DNA of 64,000 nt from Paenibacillus sp. URB8-2 (GCF_013393385.1 NZ_AP023239.1:3906001-3970000); one strand, 5' to 3'; positions 44,130 to 53,507 are shown, numbered from the stretch's first letter. Notes: generated from the letters alone by a model not told the origin. Numbers and translations are program-made.

Positions 44130-44912
44130 TTATACAAATTTGCCGACCCGAATCCGGTATCGGGCTTTTTTTGTCAGTCCGCCGACCTCCAGCACTTTAA
44201 AACGCCCAAAGCCCTGAACGGAGACGACATCGCCTTCGTTCAGATGGCAGGAAGGGTCTTCCTCCACCTTCCAGTTAACCCGGACGCGTCCGGCCTTGAT
44301 GGGAACGAGAATTTTTGCCCGGCTAAGCCGGCACACATCCGCCGCGATGCCGTCCAGCCTCAGGGAAGACACAGTAAGCTCCATCGTATCCAGCTTGACC
44401 TCGGCACGCCGCAGCTCCGATACCGGCAGTATCTCCACGCTGACGGGAGCACGGCCGACGCTGCTCATGTGGAGGGCCAAATAATCGGCGATATCCGACG
44501 TCACGACGGCATGGCAGCCGTCCTCCAGAACGTGGATATCGCCGATTTTGCTTCGCTTAATCCCCAGACCGAGCAGGGAACCCATATAATCCCCGTGCTC
44601 CAGCTCCGGAAGTTTCTGCTCCGCCGGTGTTATATTCAGCACCTTCAGTGACATATCTTCATCTTCCAAATCACGATAATCGGGAGCAATCAGCGCTCTC
44701 CGCCGCTCCGCCTCTTCATGCCCGCCCCCCCATTTGAGTTTCACATCCGGTTGACGGTTCACCAAAGATTGCAGAATATACCCCTGCCGCGGATCGAGGA
44801 AATCCGTCAGCTTCAGTTCATGATAACGGGCCGCATTCTCCACCCATTCATAGGCCCGGTCCACAAACGGCCGCTCATCTGGCTGAAAATGACCGTAAAT
44901 TTCGTTCTTCAT
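44130..44912 (-). CDS. ylmH: RNA-binding protein YlmH (S4 domain)
   Basis: 260 residues. The N-terminal two-thirds is the YlmH-specific domain (HFQPDERPFVDRAYEWVE...). A C-terminal S4 domain (about 180-240: LRLDGIAADVCRLSRAKILVPIKAGRVRVNW) binds structured rRNA. YlmH homologues have been linked to ribosome rescue of nascent-chain-tRNA complexes and to division. Starts three bases after ylmG. Confidence 0.93.
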   Translation of the reverse strand: MKNEIYGHFQPDERPFVDRAYEWVENAARYHELKLTDFLDPRQGYILQSLVNRQPDVKLKWGGGHEEAERRRALIAPDYRDLEDEDMSLKVLNITPAEQKLPELEHGDYMGSLLGLGIKRSKIGDIHVLEDGCHAVVTSDIADYLALHMSSVGRAPVSVEILPVSELRRAEVKLDTMELTVSSLRLDGIAADVCRLSRAKILVPIKAGRVRVNWKVEEDPSCHLNEGDVVSVQGFGRFKVLEVGGLTKKARYRIRVGKFV

Positions 44913-44915
44913 ATT

Positions 44916-45185
44916 TTATCCTACCAGATAAAACAGTACGGACCGCAATCCGTTCGCTGCAAGCTCAAGCACGAGCAGCGCTACGATCGGCGAAAAATCG
45001 ATCGTTCCGAACAGGGGAGGAATAATCTTGCGGAACGGCGTCAAATAAGGCTCCACCAGCTTTCCAAGCAACTCTCCGATGAAGTTGTCACGGACATTAG
45101 GCAGCCAGGACATCAGAACGTAGAAAATGATCATGTAGAAGTAAATATTGAAAAGGATATTAATTATCGAATCGATTTGGGACAA
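44916..45185 (-). CDS. ylmG: YggT-family membrane protein YlmG
   Basis: 89 residues with two hydrophobic segments flanking the family loop LMSWLPNVRDNFIGELLGKLVEPYLTPFRKIIPP. Integral membrane protein of unknown biochemistry, implicated in division-site or membrane organisation. Lies between sepF and ylmH, as in other Bacillales. Confidence 0.93.
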   Translation of the reverse strand: MSQIDSIINILFNIYFYMIIFYVLMSWLPNVRDNFIGELLGKLVEPYLTPFRKIIPPLFGTIDFSPIVALLVLELAANGLRSVLFYLVG

Positions 45186-45192
45186 AGCCCGT

Positions 45193-45642
45193 TCACCTCA
45201 TTCTGTTATAGTCTTGATCGTCGGCGAGAATTTCCGAAATGGTGCCTTGAATTTCAACGGTATCGGGCGTGCAGAGAAAGATATTCCCGCCAATTTTGGA
45301 GATGCCTCCTCCCAAGGCGTACACCGTCCCGCTCAAAAAATCGATAATCCGCATCGCCTGGTCGTTGCGGACCCGCTGCAGATTGACGACGACGGTGCGG
45401 TGCGAGCGGAGATGGTCGGCGATTTCCTGAGCTTCGTCGTACGACCGGGGTTCGTACAGCACGACCTTGACATTCTTTTGAGAATGGATGCTGACGACAT
45501 TTCCGACCCGCTGGTTTTTGCGCGTTTCTACAGGACCCGGAGCATAATCTTCCTCATCATGCTGACCCAGCGGTTCTTGTTCAACGATCTCCTCTTGTTC
45601 CTGTAATCCCAAAAAGCTCATAAAGCGGTTCATGACACCCAT
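45193..45642 (-). CDS. sepF: cell-division protein SepF
   Basis: 149 residues. The N-terminal amphipathic helix MGVMNRFMSFLGLQEQEE binds membrane, an acidic linker follows, then the globular C-terminal domain (KNVKVVLYEPRSYDEAQEIADHL to FLCTPDTVEI) forms rings that bundle FtsZ and tether it. The start codon overlaps the ylmE stop by one base. Confidence 0.95.
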   Translation of the reverse strand: MGVMNRFMSFLGLQEQEEIVEQEPLGQHDEEDYAPGPVETRKNQRVGNVVSIHSQKNVKVVLYEPRSYDEAQEIADHLRSHRTVVVNLQRVRNDQAMRIIDFLSGTVYALGGGISKIGGNIFLCTPDTVEIQGTISEILADDQDYNRMR

Positions 45643-46340
45643 TATGATTCCTCCTCATGGCCTACCAGTACCGTCCCCAGGCGAACCCAGGTGGCTCCTT
45701 CTTCAATCGCCACTTCAAAATCATTCGACATGCCCATCGACAGTTCTGTCATCGGCTCCGCCGTCAGCCCCATGCCATTAAGCTTGTCCCGCAGTTCGCG
45801 AAGGCCGCGAAACACCGGACGGGTAAGCTCCGGATCTTCCTCATGCGGCGCCATTGTCATCAGTCCGATGATCTTGAGCCGGTCAAATTTCGAAATCTCC
45901 TGCAAAAAACCCGGAACGGCATCCGGATTCAGACCGAACTTTGTTTCTTCCCCGGAGATATTCACCTGAAGCAATACATTGACGTCCAGCCCGGCCGCTT
46001 CCGCCTTCCGCTGAAGTTCCCGGGCCAGCGACAGACGGTCCAGTGAATGGATATATTGAAATTTGCCGATGATATCCTTCACCTTATTGGTCTGTAAATG
46101 CCCGATAAAATGCCATATTCCTTGACTCCCAAGCGCTTCCCACTTGCTCTCCGCATTCTGCCAGCGGTTCTCGCCGATATCTCTAAGACCGGAAGCCAGC
46201 ACGGCAGCTGTCGTCTCCGGCGACACATATTTGGTCACCGCGATAATCTTGACGTCCCGGGTGTCCCTTCCGCCTTTGACGCACGCGCGTTCAATGCGCC
46301 GGCTGACTTCGGCTATTCGTTCCTGCAATGTCGAAGACAA
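45642..46340 (-). CDS. ylmE: YggS-family PLP homeostasis protein
   Basis: 232 residues; TTG start at 46340 with GGAGA eight bases upstream. Single-domain TIM-barrel PLP-binding protein. The lysine of VKIIAVTKYV holds the cofactor, and GENRWQNAESKW, HFIGHLQTNK and LSMGMSNDFEVAI are family blocks. It has no known enzymatic reaction; it balances free PLP and amino-acid pools. Confidence 0.94.
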   Translation of the reverse strand: MSSTLQERIAEVSRRIERACVKGGRDTRDVKIIAVTKYVSPETTAAVLASGLRDIGENRWQNAESKWEALGSQGIWHFIGHLQTNKVKDIIGKFQYIHSLDRLSLARELQRKAEAAGLDVNVLLQVNISGEETKFGLNPDAVPGFLQEISKFDRLKIIGLMTMAPHEEDPELTRPVFRGLRELRDKLNGMGLTAEPMTELSMGMSNDFEVAIEEGATWVRLGTVLVGHEEES

Positions 46341-46435
46341 CTGTCAACTCTCCTTTTTTACTCAAGACAGACTTAATAAGTTTCCGAAAGTTCCCCGCAT
46401 TGTTCCTGAGTAAACCTCGAAGTCTAGGCCCCACC

Positions 46436-47287
46436 TTATGGGGATGTTATTCCGATCCAGCTCGCCATTCTTCCCGTAACCCCATTTTCCTTGCGGTAAG
46501 AGAAGAACAAATCATGACTGCAGCTTGTACACCAAGTTGTACATTCGATATGAGTCGGCAATATTCCTGCTTTTATCATAATGCGTCGGTTCAATTCTTT
46601 CAAGTTGAGCATCATTTTGCTAATATGCGCTGTCGAAGGGCTGTACAGGCTCTCCGCTGATTCCTGTTCCCTGACCAGACTGTCCTCCAGGCTGCGGACA
46701 CGGTCCATCACGAAATCGTCCACCTCGTAACAGCAGGCGCCGATGCTTGGCCCGATGGCTCCCCGGATATTTTCCTTGCGGCTTCCGTAAACGTCTTCCA
46801 TCCGCCTTACCATAGCCAAAGCGATTTCGGCCACTGTTCCTTTCCAGCCTGCATGGGCCAGACCAACGGCTCCCGCCACCGGATCATGGAAGAAGAGCGG
46901 CACGCAATCCGCGTAAAAAGAAACGAGCAGCACGCCGGGCACATCGGTCAGAAGTCCGTCCGTATCTACAAAAGCCGAAGAGCGGTCAAGACTGCCCCGC
47001 CCCTTGTCATCAGCCGTTACAACAGCGATTTCCGCGCCGTGCACCTGCTCCCCGCATGTCCAGTCTTCGAGCGCAAAGCCGAGGCTTTCGGCGACCATTT
47101 TGCGGTTCTTGATGACATCCTCCGGAATATCGCCTACATGAAAAGCGCAGTTCAGGCTTTCGTAAGGCGCGCGTCCGGCGCCCCCGGTCCGCCCGGTAAA
47201 TCCGGCAGTTATTTTCGAATACGGGCCAGTCCACGGCTTTAGGCTGAATAATGCCGGACTGCCGCTTTTTTGAACAAACGGTTCCAT
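46436..47287 (-). CDS. pgeF: peptidoglycan editing factor PgeF (YlmD, laccase-domain)
   Basis: 283 residues; ATG with AAGGAGGGG. The zinc-binding/catalytic triad of the YfiH/YlmD family is visible: H in GEQVHGAEI, C in SFYADCVPLF and H in LAHAGWKGT. PgeF homologues hydrolyse wrongly incorporated L-Ser from muropeptide precursors and may have purine nucleoside activity. Fits next to ylmE and the mur genes. Confidence 0.93.
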   Translation of the reverse strand: MEPFVQKSGSPALFSLKPWTGPYSKITAGFTGRTGGAGRAPYESLNCAFHVGDIPEDVIKNRKMVAESLGFALEDWTCGEQVHGAEIAVVTADDKGRGSLDRSSAFVDTDGLLTDVPGVLLVSFYADCVPLFFHDPVAGAVGLAHAGWKGTVAEIALAMVRRMEDVYGSRKENIRGAIGPSIGACCYEVDDFVMDRVRSLEDSLVREQESAESLYSPSTAHISKMMLNLKELNRRIMIKAGILPTHIECTTWCTSCSHDLFFSYRKENGVTGRMASWIGITSP

Positions 47288-47422
47288 TCTCTCACCCCTC
47301 CTTTAAGTGTACCACATGACAGACCTATGAAGTGGAGCACTGGCCTTTGATGCGGTTTCCCAAGGTGTCCGGCTTGGACTTGCTTGCACATTTCCTTCTT
47401 CGCAAAAAAGACAGCGCAGCGT

Positions 47423-47767
47423 TCAGTACGTGCGCCGTTCATTCCTTTCTTCCCGCTGAAGCACCAGGATTTCACGCTCTTCCGCCTCCAGCGAAGGACG
47501 GGGCTCCTCCATTTTGACGAGTACGACATCCGAACCGATCTTCACAATATTCCGCCAAGGAATGACGAGGTCGGCTCCGCCGCCGAACAATCCCAGAAAC
47601 CGCGTATATCCCGGAACGATAATGGCATCGATAACCCCGCGCCGCAAATCCAGCTCCAGGTCGCTGATCTGCCCGAGACGCCTCCCGTCTACAATATTGA
47701 TGACATCCTTGGCCTGGAAATCGGAAATCTTCATTTTTTTGCCCGAAGCCAGTGTTTCCTGATTCAT
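47423..47767 (-). CDS. ylmC: YlmC/YmxH-family sporulation protein (PRC-barrel)
   Basis: 114 residues from the ATG at 47767 with GAGGTG six bases before it. A PRC-barrel core: MKISDFQAKDVINIVDGRRLGQISDLELDL, then IDAIIVPGYTR and DLVIPWRNIVKIGSDVVLV. Function is not established; family members are expressed with sporulation genes. Usual position between sigG and pgeF. The charged tail (RPSLEAEEREILVLQREERNERR) is longer than typical. Confidence 0.88.
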   Translation of the reverse strand: MNQETLASGKKMKISDFQAKDVINIVDGRRLGQISDLELDLRRGVIDAIIVPGYTRFLGLFGGGADLVIPWRNIVKIGSDVVLVKMEEPRPSLEAEEREILVLQREERNERRTY

Positions 47768-47848
47768 TTCCGCCACCTCTGTAAGTTAAACGTACACCTA
47801 AGTATATGTGCCGGAAGCTTGGTCAAATGCCTCTAATTACAGCTTTTT

Positions 47849-47958
47849 AAGAAGAAACGGCTGCGCCGTCCTCTGGAAGAGGAAGGCATCCGTTTCTCGT
47901 AATAATATCAGGTTAAGGATAAGCGCGAAGCTTATACTTTCTGATATTTCAAAAAAAA
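47849..47958. repeat. folded intergenic repeat, copy A
   Basis: About 108 bases sharing blocks with 50879-50986: gaagaaacg.ctg, gtttctcgta, taag..gcttatac, atatttcaaaaaaa. It folds as an outer stem agaaacgg/ccgtttct enclosing two hairpins (cggc-tgc-gccg; cctct-gga-agagg), then aatatcag/ctgatatt enclosing ataagc/gcttat. It lies between the sigG terminator and ylmC and shares the terminator T tract. Confidence 0.75.
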
Positions 47959-47999
47959 CAACCCCACCTTGAGGCCGGGCCCTCGAGTGGGATTGGTTG
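47951..47999 (-). terminator. intrinsic terminator of sigG
   Basis: CAACC...CCCACTCGAGG paired with CCTCAAGGTGGGGTTG (47959-47999), then TTTTTTTTG on the minus strand, 17 bases after sigG. Confidence 0.88.
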
Positions 48000-48016
48000 T
48001 CCTATTTTCTTCTAAG

Positions 48017-48799
48017 TTATGACTTCACATGCTTTTGCATCTGCTGAATAGCCGATTTCTCAAGCCGGGATACCTGCGCCTGGGAAATGCCGATCTCATC
48101 GGCGACTTCCATTTGCGTCTTGCCCTCGAAAAACCGCATCGACAGGATGCGTTTTTCCCGCTGCCCCAGCCTCTGCATCGCCTCCCGCAGCGCAATTTCC
48201 TCAATCCAGGAGACGTCTTTATTTTTGTCGTCGCTGATCTGGTCCATGACGTAAATCGGATCGCCCCCGTCGTGGTAGATCGGCTCGAATAAGGAAACGG
48301 GGTCCTGAATGGCATCGAGCGCGAACACGACGTCCTCTTTCGGAACACCCAGCGCCTGGGATATTTCATAAATCGTGGGCTCCCGCGAGTTCTTGTTGGT
48401 CAGACTGTCTCTCACCTGCAGCGCCTTGTAGGCGATGTCCCTGAGCGAGCGGGAGACGCGTATTGGATTGTTGTCCCGTAAGTAGCGGCGGATTTCGCCG
48501 ATAATCATCGGCACCGCATAGGTGGAAAATTTTACATTCTGCGACAGGTCGAAGTTATCAATGGCTTTCATCAGCCCGATGCAGCCCACCTGAAACAAGT
48601 CATCAACGAATTCTCCGCGGTTATTGAACCGCTGGATTACGCTCAGCACCAGTCTCAGATTGCCGTTGACCAATTTCTCTCTGGCGGATTTTTCGCCCTT
48701 CTGCTGCAGCGAAGTGAACAGCTCCCGCATCTCCACGTTCGTCAGAACGGGCAGCTTGGCGGTATCCACACCGCATATCTCGACTTTATTTCGGGTCAT
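48017..48799 (-). CDS. sigG: sporulation sigma factor SigG
   Basis: 260 residues, the same length as Bacillus SigG; ATG at 48799 with GGGAGG. Directs late forespore transcription. Region 2 (LVNGNLRLVLSVIQRFNNRG..DDLFQVGCIGLMKAIDNFD), region 3 and region 4 (TQMEVADEIGISQAQVSRLEKSA) are complete. The N-terminal MTRNKVEICGVDTAKLPVL segment typical of SigG is present. Sits directly downstream of sigE, as in Bacillus. Confidence 0.97.
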   Translation of the reverse strand: MTRNKVEICGVDTAKLPVLTNVEMRELFTSLQQKGEKSAREKLVNGNLRLVLSVIQRFNNRGEFVDDLFQVGCIGLMKAIDNFDLSQNVKFSTYAVPMIIGEIRRYLRDNNPIRVSRSLRDIAYKALQVRDSLTNKNSREPTIYEISQALGVPKEDVVFALDAIQDPVSLFEPIYHDGGDPIYVMDQISDDKNKDVSWIEEIALREAMQRLGQREKRILSMRFFEGKTQMEVADEIGISQAQVSRLEKSAIQQMQKHVKS

Positions 48800-48834
48800 G
48801 ATGATTAACCTCCCAAGGAGAAACATTACTGTAC

Positions 48835-48862
48835 ATTATCTCCCCGGTCGGCCATTTTATTC
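48835..48862 (-). promoter_or_regulatory. possible forespore (sigma-F/G) promoter of sigG
   Basis: On the minus strand GAATA (48858-48862), 14 bases, GGAGATAAT (48835-48843), resembling GHATR and GGnnAnAAT elements. In Bacillus sigG is first read by sigma-F. The match is partial. Confidence 0.35.
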
Positions 48863-48900
48863 CTTGGTCATTCGTCCGCTTGGCCGCCCTTTAAAAAGGA

Positions 48901-49620
48901 CTAAACCATCTTGTTGAACTCCTTGCGCAGCCGTTTGATTATTCTTTTTTCCAGGCGGGAAATATAGGATTGGGAGATGCCGAGCAGATCGGCGACGTCT
49001 TTCTGCGTCTTCTCCTCGCCTCCGCGCAGTCCGAACCGAAGCTCCATAATGAGCCGCTCCCGCTCGCTCAGCTTTTCCAGCGCCTTTTGCAGCAGCTTGC
49101 GGTCCACCTGCTCCTCTATATTGCGGTAAATGGTGTCATTCTCCGTCCCGAGCACGTCCGACAGCAGCAACTCATTGCCGTCCCAATCGATATTAAGCGG
49201 CTCATCGAAGGATACCTCGCTGCGCGTTTTGCTGTTGCGGCGCAGGTACATGAGGATTTCGTTCTCAATACAGCGCGACGCGTACGTGGCCAGCTTGATT
49301 TTTTTCTCGGGGTCGAACGTGTTGACCGCCTTGATCAGACCGATTGCGCCGATAGACACCAGGTCCTCGATATTGATGCCGGTATTTTCGAATTTGCGGG
49401 CTATGTACACGACAAGGCGCAGATTGCGCTCGATCAGCACTGCGCGTACGGCCGCATCGCCCGAGGGGAGCCGCTGGAGCAGATAATCCTCCTCCTCCCG
49501 CGTCAGCGGCGGGGGAAGCGCCTCGCTGCCTCCGATATAATAGATTTCCTGGCTTTTCAAACCCAGCAGAAACAGCACCCGGTAATACTGGAGCTGCAGC
49601 GTCAGTTTCCATTTGATCAT
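48901..49620 (-). CDS. sigE: sporulation sigma factor SigE (pro-form)
   Basis: 239 residues; ATG at 49620 preceded by AAGGAGG. Mother-cell sigma made inactive with a pro-sequence of about 27 residues ([20 protein letters not shown]...). The processing region [18 protein letters not shown] matches Bacillus pro-SigE. Regions 2 to 4 are near-identical to the family ([42 protein letters not shown]). Cleaved by the SpoIIGA encoded just upstream. Confidence 0.97.
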   Translation of the reverse strand: MIKWKLTLQLQYYRVLFLLGLKSQEIYYIGGSEALPPPLTREEEDYLLQRLPSGDAAVRAVLIERNLRLVVYIARKFENTGINIEDLVSIGAIGLIKAVNTFDPEKKIKLATYASRCIENEILMYLRRNSKTRSEVSFDEPLNIDWDGNELLLSDVLGTENDTIYRNIEEQVDRKLLQKALEKLSERERLIMELRFGLRGGEEKTQKDVADLLGISQSYISRLEKRIIKRLRKEFNKMV

Positions 49621-49712
49621 CGTTGTTCCTCCTTCCAGAAGTAAGCACTGAAAGCTGCCGCATCCGCTTCTCCCATCCGAATGCCAGGGCCTGCATTTCC
49701 GGACAGAACGCG

Positions 49713-50660
49713 TCAGGCAACTCCTCCCGGATGAACGGCAGGCTCTCCCTGCGCCAAGTCGGGATGAATAATCGCCCGGTAAGCCCCATCCCCGGACAGC
49801 GTGCCGCCGTCTAGGCCAATTAATACTTTCCTGTGCTCGGTTGTCTCTTCGCCAAGCGTTACGGCAACATGATCGGGCTTCAGCGCGAGCATAAAGGACG
49901 CTCCCCTGTTCACTCCGCGGTAGGGTACGAGTCTTAGCCGGTCCTGCCATATAAAGGACTGCCCGTCCGTTTCCAAAAGCAGCTGATCCGCCCCTTCCTG
50001 CGATAAGCGCCCTTTCCAGCCCTCCGGCAAATAGTCCTCCCACAGCGAAGCTTCCATCACCATAACGGGGGTTTTGGTCAGAGGGTCGTACAGTCGGTTG
50101 CCCGTATCGAGCAATCCGGAGCAGGTGACCGTCACGCCTTCAATTTCCACTTGTACGGTGCCGATATAAGCTTCCAGTTTCTCTCTTCGCAAGCGGGAAG
50201 AATGAACGGCTTTGTAACAGCCCAGCACGGGCAGCAGTATGAACAGCACGAACCAAAATCCGATTTTTAACCGGTAAGCATAACCTCCAGCCGCCGTATA
50301 CAGAATTCCGTTCCAGATATCCCCGGAGCTCTGAAGCAGGTAATGAATGCCCAGAATGCCGCCCGCCGCAGCAAAATTAATGATATAGAAGGCCCCTATG
50401 CTCCGGAAAAAAACCTGCAGACTGGAAAAACCGAAAGCGACCCAAATCATAATGACCGACAAGCCGAACTTGATCAGAAAGGTATACATAAACGAAAGCT
50501 CCGGCACAAACATCATGACGACATACGTTGCGCCAACCAGGGCGGAAAGCCAAAGCCTCCACCACTTGGTCCTGACCTTGATCATCCATCCGGTAAGCCA
50601 CAGCAGCACCGCGTCGATCAGCAAGTTGGCGGCAAAGATCAAGTCGATATAAACTACCAT
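49713..50660 (-). CDS. spoIIGA: sporulation sigma-E processing protease SpoIIGA
   Basis: 315 residues. Five hydrophobic segments in the first 150 residues, then a cytoplasmic aspartic-protease domain with [16 protein letters not shown] (catalytic D-T-G). Activated by forespore SpoIIR to cut pro-SigE. First gene of the spoIIG operon with sigE. Confidence 0.95.
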   Translation of the reverse strand: MVVYIDLIFAANLLIDAVLLWLTGWMIKVRTKWWRLWLSALVGATYVVMMFVPELSFMYTFLIKFGLSVIMIWVAFGFSSLQVFFRSIGAFYIINFAAAGGILGIHYLLQSSGDIWNGILYTAAGGYAYRLKIGFWFVLFILLPVLGCYKAVHSSRLRREKLEAYIGTVQVEIEGVTVTCSGLLDTGNRLYDPLTKTPVMVMEASLWEDYLPEGWKGRLSQEGADQLLLETDGQSFIWQDRLRLVPYRGVNRGASFMLALKPDHVAVTLGEETTEHRKVLIGLDGGTLSGDGAYRAIIHPDLAQGEPAVHPGGVA

Positions 50661-50734
50661 AGATTCACCTGCCTAAGGCCGATATTGGTAGCCACTAGAT
50701 GCTTGGCTTCAGGTCTTTTTGCTGCGATAGGAAT

Positions 50735-50802
50735 AGTATAGAAAGTCTGAAGTCCAAAGTCTGTCTAAACCTGGTAGGCGTTAGCGGGCTATTTTTGTCG
50801 AG
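50735..50802 (-). promoter_or_regulatory. predicted spoIIG promoter, Spo0A-type
   Basis: On the minus strand TAGACA (50762-50767) and TATACT (50735-50740) are 21 bases apart, too far for an ordinary sigma-A promoter. That resembles the Bacillus spoIIG promoter, which has an over-long spacer and needs Spo0A. About 30 bases further upstream lies TTTTTGTCGAG (plus strand, 50792-50802), one base off the 0A-box core TGTCGAA. Confidence 0.5.
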
Positions 50803-50878
50803 TTTTCTTGTATCTCACCTATCCAGTAAGCCTATGCTCGGATGCCGGTTTTCAGTACATGCATTTCTTCTGCCACAC

Positions 50879-50986
50879 AAGAAGAAACGCCTGAAGGCGT
50901 CTTTATAAGACGCAAGTACGTTTCTCGTAGAAATATAAGTCAAAATGTTAAGCCCCCGGCTTATACATTCTTATATTTCAAAAAAA
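50879..50986. repeat. folded intergenic repeat, copy B
   Basis: Partner of 47849-47958. Outer stem agaaacg/cgtttct with inner hairpins cgcct-ga-aggcg and gcgtctt-tat-aagacgc; second domain aatataag/cttatatt enclosing taagc/gcttaa-like arms. Differences from copy A are mostly compensatory. It lies between the ftsZ terminator and spoIIGA. The rest of the 411-base gap holds the spoIIG promoter. Confidence 0.75.
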
Positions 50987-51017
50987 CGGAAGCCCCTCCT
51001 TATCTGGATGGCTTCCG
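50981..51017 (-). terminator. intrinsic terminator of ftsZ
   Basis: CGGAAGCC / GGCTTCCG (50987-51017) followed by TTTTTTTG on the minus strand, 55 bases after ftsZ. The T run runs into the folded repeat. Confidence 0.88.
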
Positions 51018-51071
51018 TTGGATCTTGCAACTATGCAATTGGATTATAGCAGAAACTTAAAACTGGCAGGA

Positions 51072-52184
51072 TCAGTCGTGATTGCCCCGTGAGCGGTTGC
51101 GCAGGAAGGTCGGAATGTCCAGCTGGTCGGAGCTCGTTTGGTTGCCGAACGGGCGAAGGTTGTTCCCCTTGTCCGGCGCGGGCTCGGTCTGATTCGAAGC
51201 CGGACGGCGTCCAGGCGCTGCAGGAGCTCCCTTATGCTCGAAGCCGGTAGCGATTACCGTTACCTTGATCTCATCCTTCATGCTCTCTTCGATAATCGCA
51301 CCAAAGATCATGTTGACTTCGGGGTCAGAGGCAGATGTGACGATCTCGGCCGCTTCATTGACTTCATACAGTGACAGATTGGAACCGCCGGTGATATTCA
51401 TAATGACGCCTCGCGCGCCCTCGATGGAAGTCTCAAGCAGCGGACTCATAATCGCCTTGCGAGCCGCTTCGGAAGCCCGGTTCTCACCGGTCGCGATTCC
51501 GATACCCATTAGCGCGGAGCCACGTTCCGTCATGATCGTCTTCACGTCGGCGAAGTCAAGGTTGATCAGGCCGGGAACGGCGATCAGGTCGGAAATGCCC
51601 TGTACCGCCTGTCTCAGCACGTTATCCGCTTCGCGGAACGCCTCCAACATCGGAGTCTTCTTATCAACGATTTCGAGGAGACGGTCATTGGGAATGACGA
51701 TAAGCGTATCGACTTTTTCCTTCAGCGCCTCGATGCCAAGCTCGGCTTGCGTAGAACGCTTGCGGCCTTCAAAGGTAAAAGGGCGGGTAACTACGCCAAC
51801 CGTGAGCGCTCCGCATTCTTTGGCGATTTCAGCAATCACCGGCGCAGCGCCTGTGCCGGTACCGCCGCCCATGCCTGCGGTAACGAACACCATGTCGGCT
51901 CCCTTCAAAGTATTCGAAATCAGATCACGGGATTCTTCGGCCGCCTTCTTTCCAACCTCCGGATTGGCGCCTGCACCCAAGCCGCGGGTCAGCTTGTCCC
52001 CGATTTGCAATTTATGTTCCGATTTGGCCATATGCAGCGCCTGGGCGTCCGTATTAACCGTGATGAACTCTACGCCCTGCACGCCATTTTCGATCATCCG
52101 GTTGACAGCATTGCTGCCGCCGCCGCCAACGCCGATGACCTTAATTTGCGCCAGGCTCTCCATTTCAAAATCAAATTCCAACAT
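51072..52184 (-). CDS. ftsZ: cell-division GTPase FtsZ
   Basis: 370 residues from the ATG at 52184 (GAGGGA upstream). Tubulin-fold GTPase that forms the Z-ring. The GTP loop [17 protein letters not shown], the early glycine motif [14 protein letters not shown] and the T7 loop [11 protein letters not shown] are complete. The C-terminal conserved peptide DIPTFLRNR, bound by FtsA and SepF, follows a variable linker. Operon with ftsA, 60 bases apart. Confidence 0.98.
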   Translation of the reverse strand: MLEFDFEMESLAQIKVIGVGGGGSNAVNRMIENGVQGVEFITVNTDAQALHMAKSEHKLQIGDKLTRGLGAGANPEVGKKAAEESRDLISNTLKGADMVFVTAGMGGGTGTGAAPVIAEIAKECGALTVGVVTRPFTFEGRKRSTQAELGIEALKEKVDTLIVIPNDRLLEIVDKKTPMLEAFREADNVLRQAVQGISDLIAVPGLINLDFADVKTIMTERGSALMGIGIATGENRASEAARKAIMSPLLETSIEGARGVIMNITGGSNLSLYEVNEAAEIVTSASDPEVNMIFGAIIEESMKDEIKVTVIATGFEHKGAPAAPGRRPASNQTEPAPDKGNNLRPFGNQTSSDQLDIPTFLRNRSRGNHD

Positions 52185-52244
52185 ATTGTTCCCTCTCCCC
52201 CTCAATGTGCTTGGATGGCCGGTCCAAGTGTATCTGGACGTTCA

Positions 52245-53507
52245 CTATATGAAATCGCTGAAAATATTTTTGAGTCGCTCCACGAATCCTTGCTTCGGGA
52301 CGGCCTCCTGGCTTGGCGCGGCATTCGGCTTGCTGCGGCTGACCGTTTTCTTGTTCGCGCTCGCGCTGCTGCCGCGTCCCCTAAAGCTGCGGACGATGTG
52401 GTACAAAATGCCGACGCCGCTTGTAAATCCGGGGTCTCTCACCCCGATGTAGTCGGGAACCGCAATCCGGACGGACGCGGATAATTCCGCTTGCGCCGCC
52501 TTCAATACGCCCGGCATCGATACAGTGCCACCCGTTAGTATATAACCTCCCGGAAGGTCGCTGTAACCAAGACGTTTCACTTCTTGAAGAATCAGGTGGA
52601 AAATCTCTTGGACCCGAGGCTCGATAATCGCTGCCAAATCCTCCTGATTGAACTCCTTCTCCACATTGCTGCCGATTCTCAGCACCTTGAACACAACTTC
52701 GGAGGCTGCGTCGTCGATCCAGGCGCATCCATATTTAAGTTTGACTTTCTCCGCCTGATCGGTCAACGTGCGCAGTCCGTAGGCGATATCATTCGTAACA
52801 AATTCTCCGCCGATCGGTATCGTTGAGGTTGCAATAAGGGAACCTTCTTCATATACGGCTATCGTCGTTGCGCCAGCACCGATATCCACCAGTACCGCTC
52901 CCATTGATTTTTCGTCTTTGGAAAGCGCTAACCCGCCGGCTCCAAGAGACATCAGCACAAGATCCTTGATCTTCAGTCCCGATTTCTCCACACAGCGCAG
53001 CAGGTTATGTATTGGCGTCTTGGCTCCGGTAACGATGGTGGCTTCCACTTCCAAGCGAACACCGATCATTCCGCGTGGGTCCTGAATGCCTTCAAGACCA
53101 TCGACGATATATTGCTTAGCGACGACATCGATCACCTCACGTTCAGGAGGCAGAGCGATGACTTCCGCAGCCTTGAGAACGCGCAGGATATCCTCCTCGC
53201 CGATTTCGCGATCTTCATTCTGGACGGCAACTACGCCATGGCTGGATTGCAGGCCGATATGATTGCCGGAAATGCCGACATACACTTCGGATATTTGAAT
53301 GCCCACCATCTGCTCGGCGTGCTCAACGGCGCTTTTGATGGATTGGACCGTCTGGTCGATGTCTACAATCGCGCCCTTGCGTATGCCCTCCGAGTCGGCA
53401 GATCCGACACCGATAATATTCAAGGTTCCATTGGTAACTTCCCCGATAATTGCCCGAACTTTGGATGTACCGATGTCCAAACTAACAATGATGTCATTGT
53501 TGCTCAA
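52245..53507 (-). CDS. ftsA: cell-division protein FtsA
   Basis: 420 residues; TTG start at 53507 with GGAGGTG upstream. Actin-like ATPase: phosphate 1 SLDIGTSKVRAIIGE, phosphate 2 MGAVLVDIGAGATTIAVYEEG, adenosine motif GGYILTGGTVSMPG. The 1C domain replaces 1B. The C-terminal amphipathic helix (VERLKNIFSDFI) tethers the Z-ring to the membrane. Followed by ftsZ. Confidence 0.97.
   Translation of the reverse strand: MSNNDIIVSLDIGTSKVRAIIGEVTNGTLNIIGVGSADSEGIRKGAIVDIDQTVQSIKSAVEHAEQMVGIQISEVYVGISGNHIGLQSSHGVVAVQNEDREIGEEDILRVLKAAEVIALPPEREVIDVVAKQYIVDGLEGIQDPRGMIGVRLEVEATIVTGAKTPIHNLLRCVEKSGLKIKDLVLMSLGAGGLALSKDEKSMGAVLVDIGAGATTIAVYEEGSLIATSTIPIGGEFVTNDIAYGLRTLTDQAEKVKLKYGCAWIDDAASEVVFKVLRIGSNVEKEFNQEDLAAIIEPRVQEIFHLILQEVKRLGYSDLPGGYILTGGTVSMPGVLKAAQAELSASVRIAVPDYIGVRDPGFTSGVGILYHIVRSFRGRGSSASANKKTVSRSKPNAAPSQEAVPKQGFVERLKNIFSDFI

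Noticed and set aside
43937..44137. 66-residue frame MYKFLAGISVRLS... between ylmH and divIVA
   Set aside because: No ribosome site, overlaps the ylmH stop, and is better explained as intergenic regulatory sequence.
48901..50043. 380-residue version of SigE with a long N-terminus
   Set aside because: The extension overlaps spoIIGA and the true ATG at 49620 has an excellent ribosome site and gives the standard pro-SigE length.
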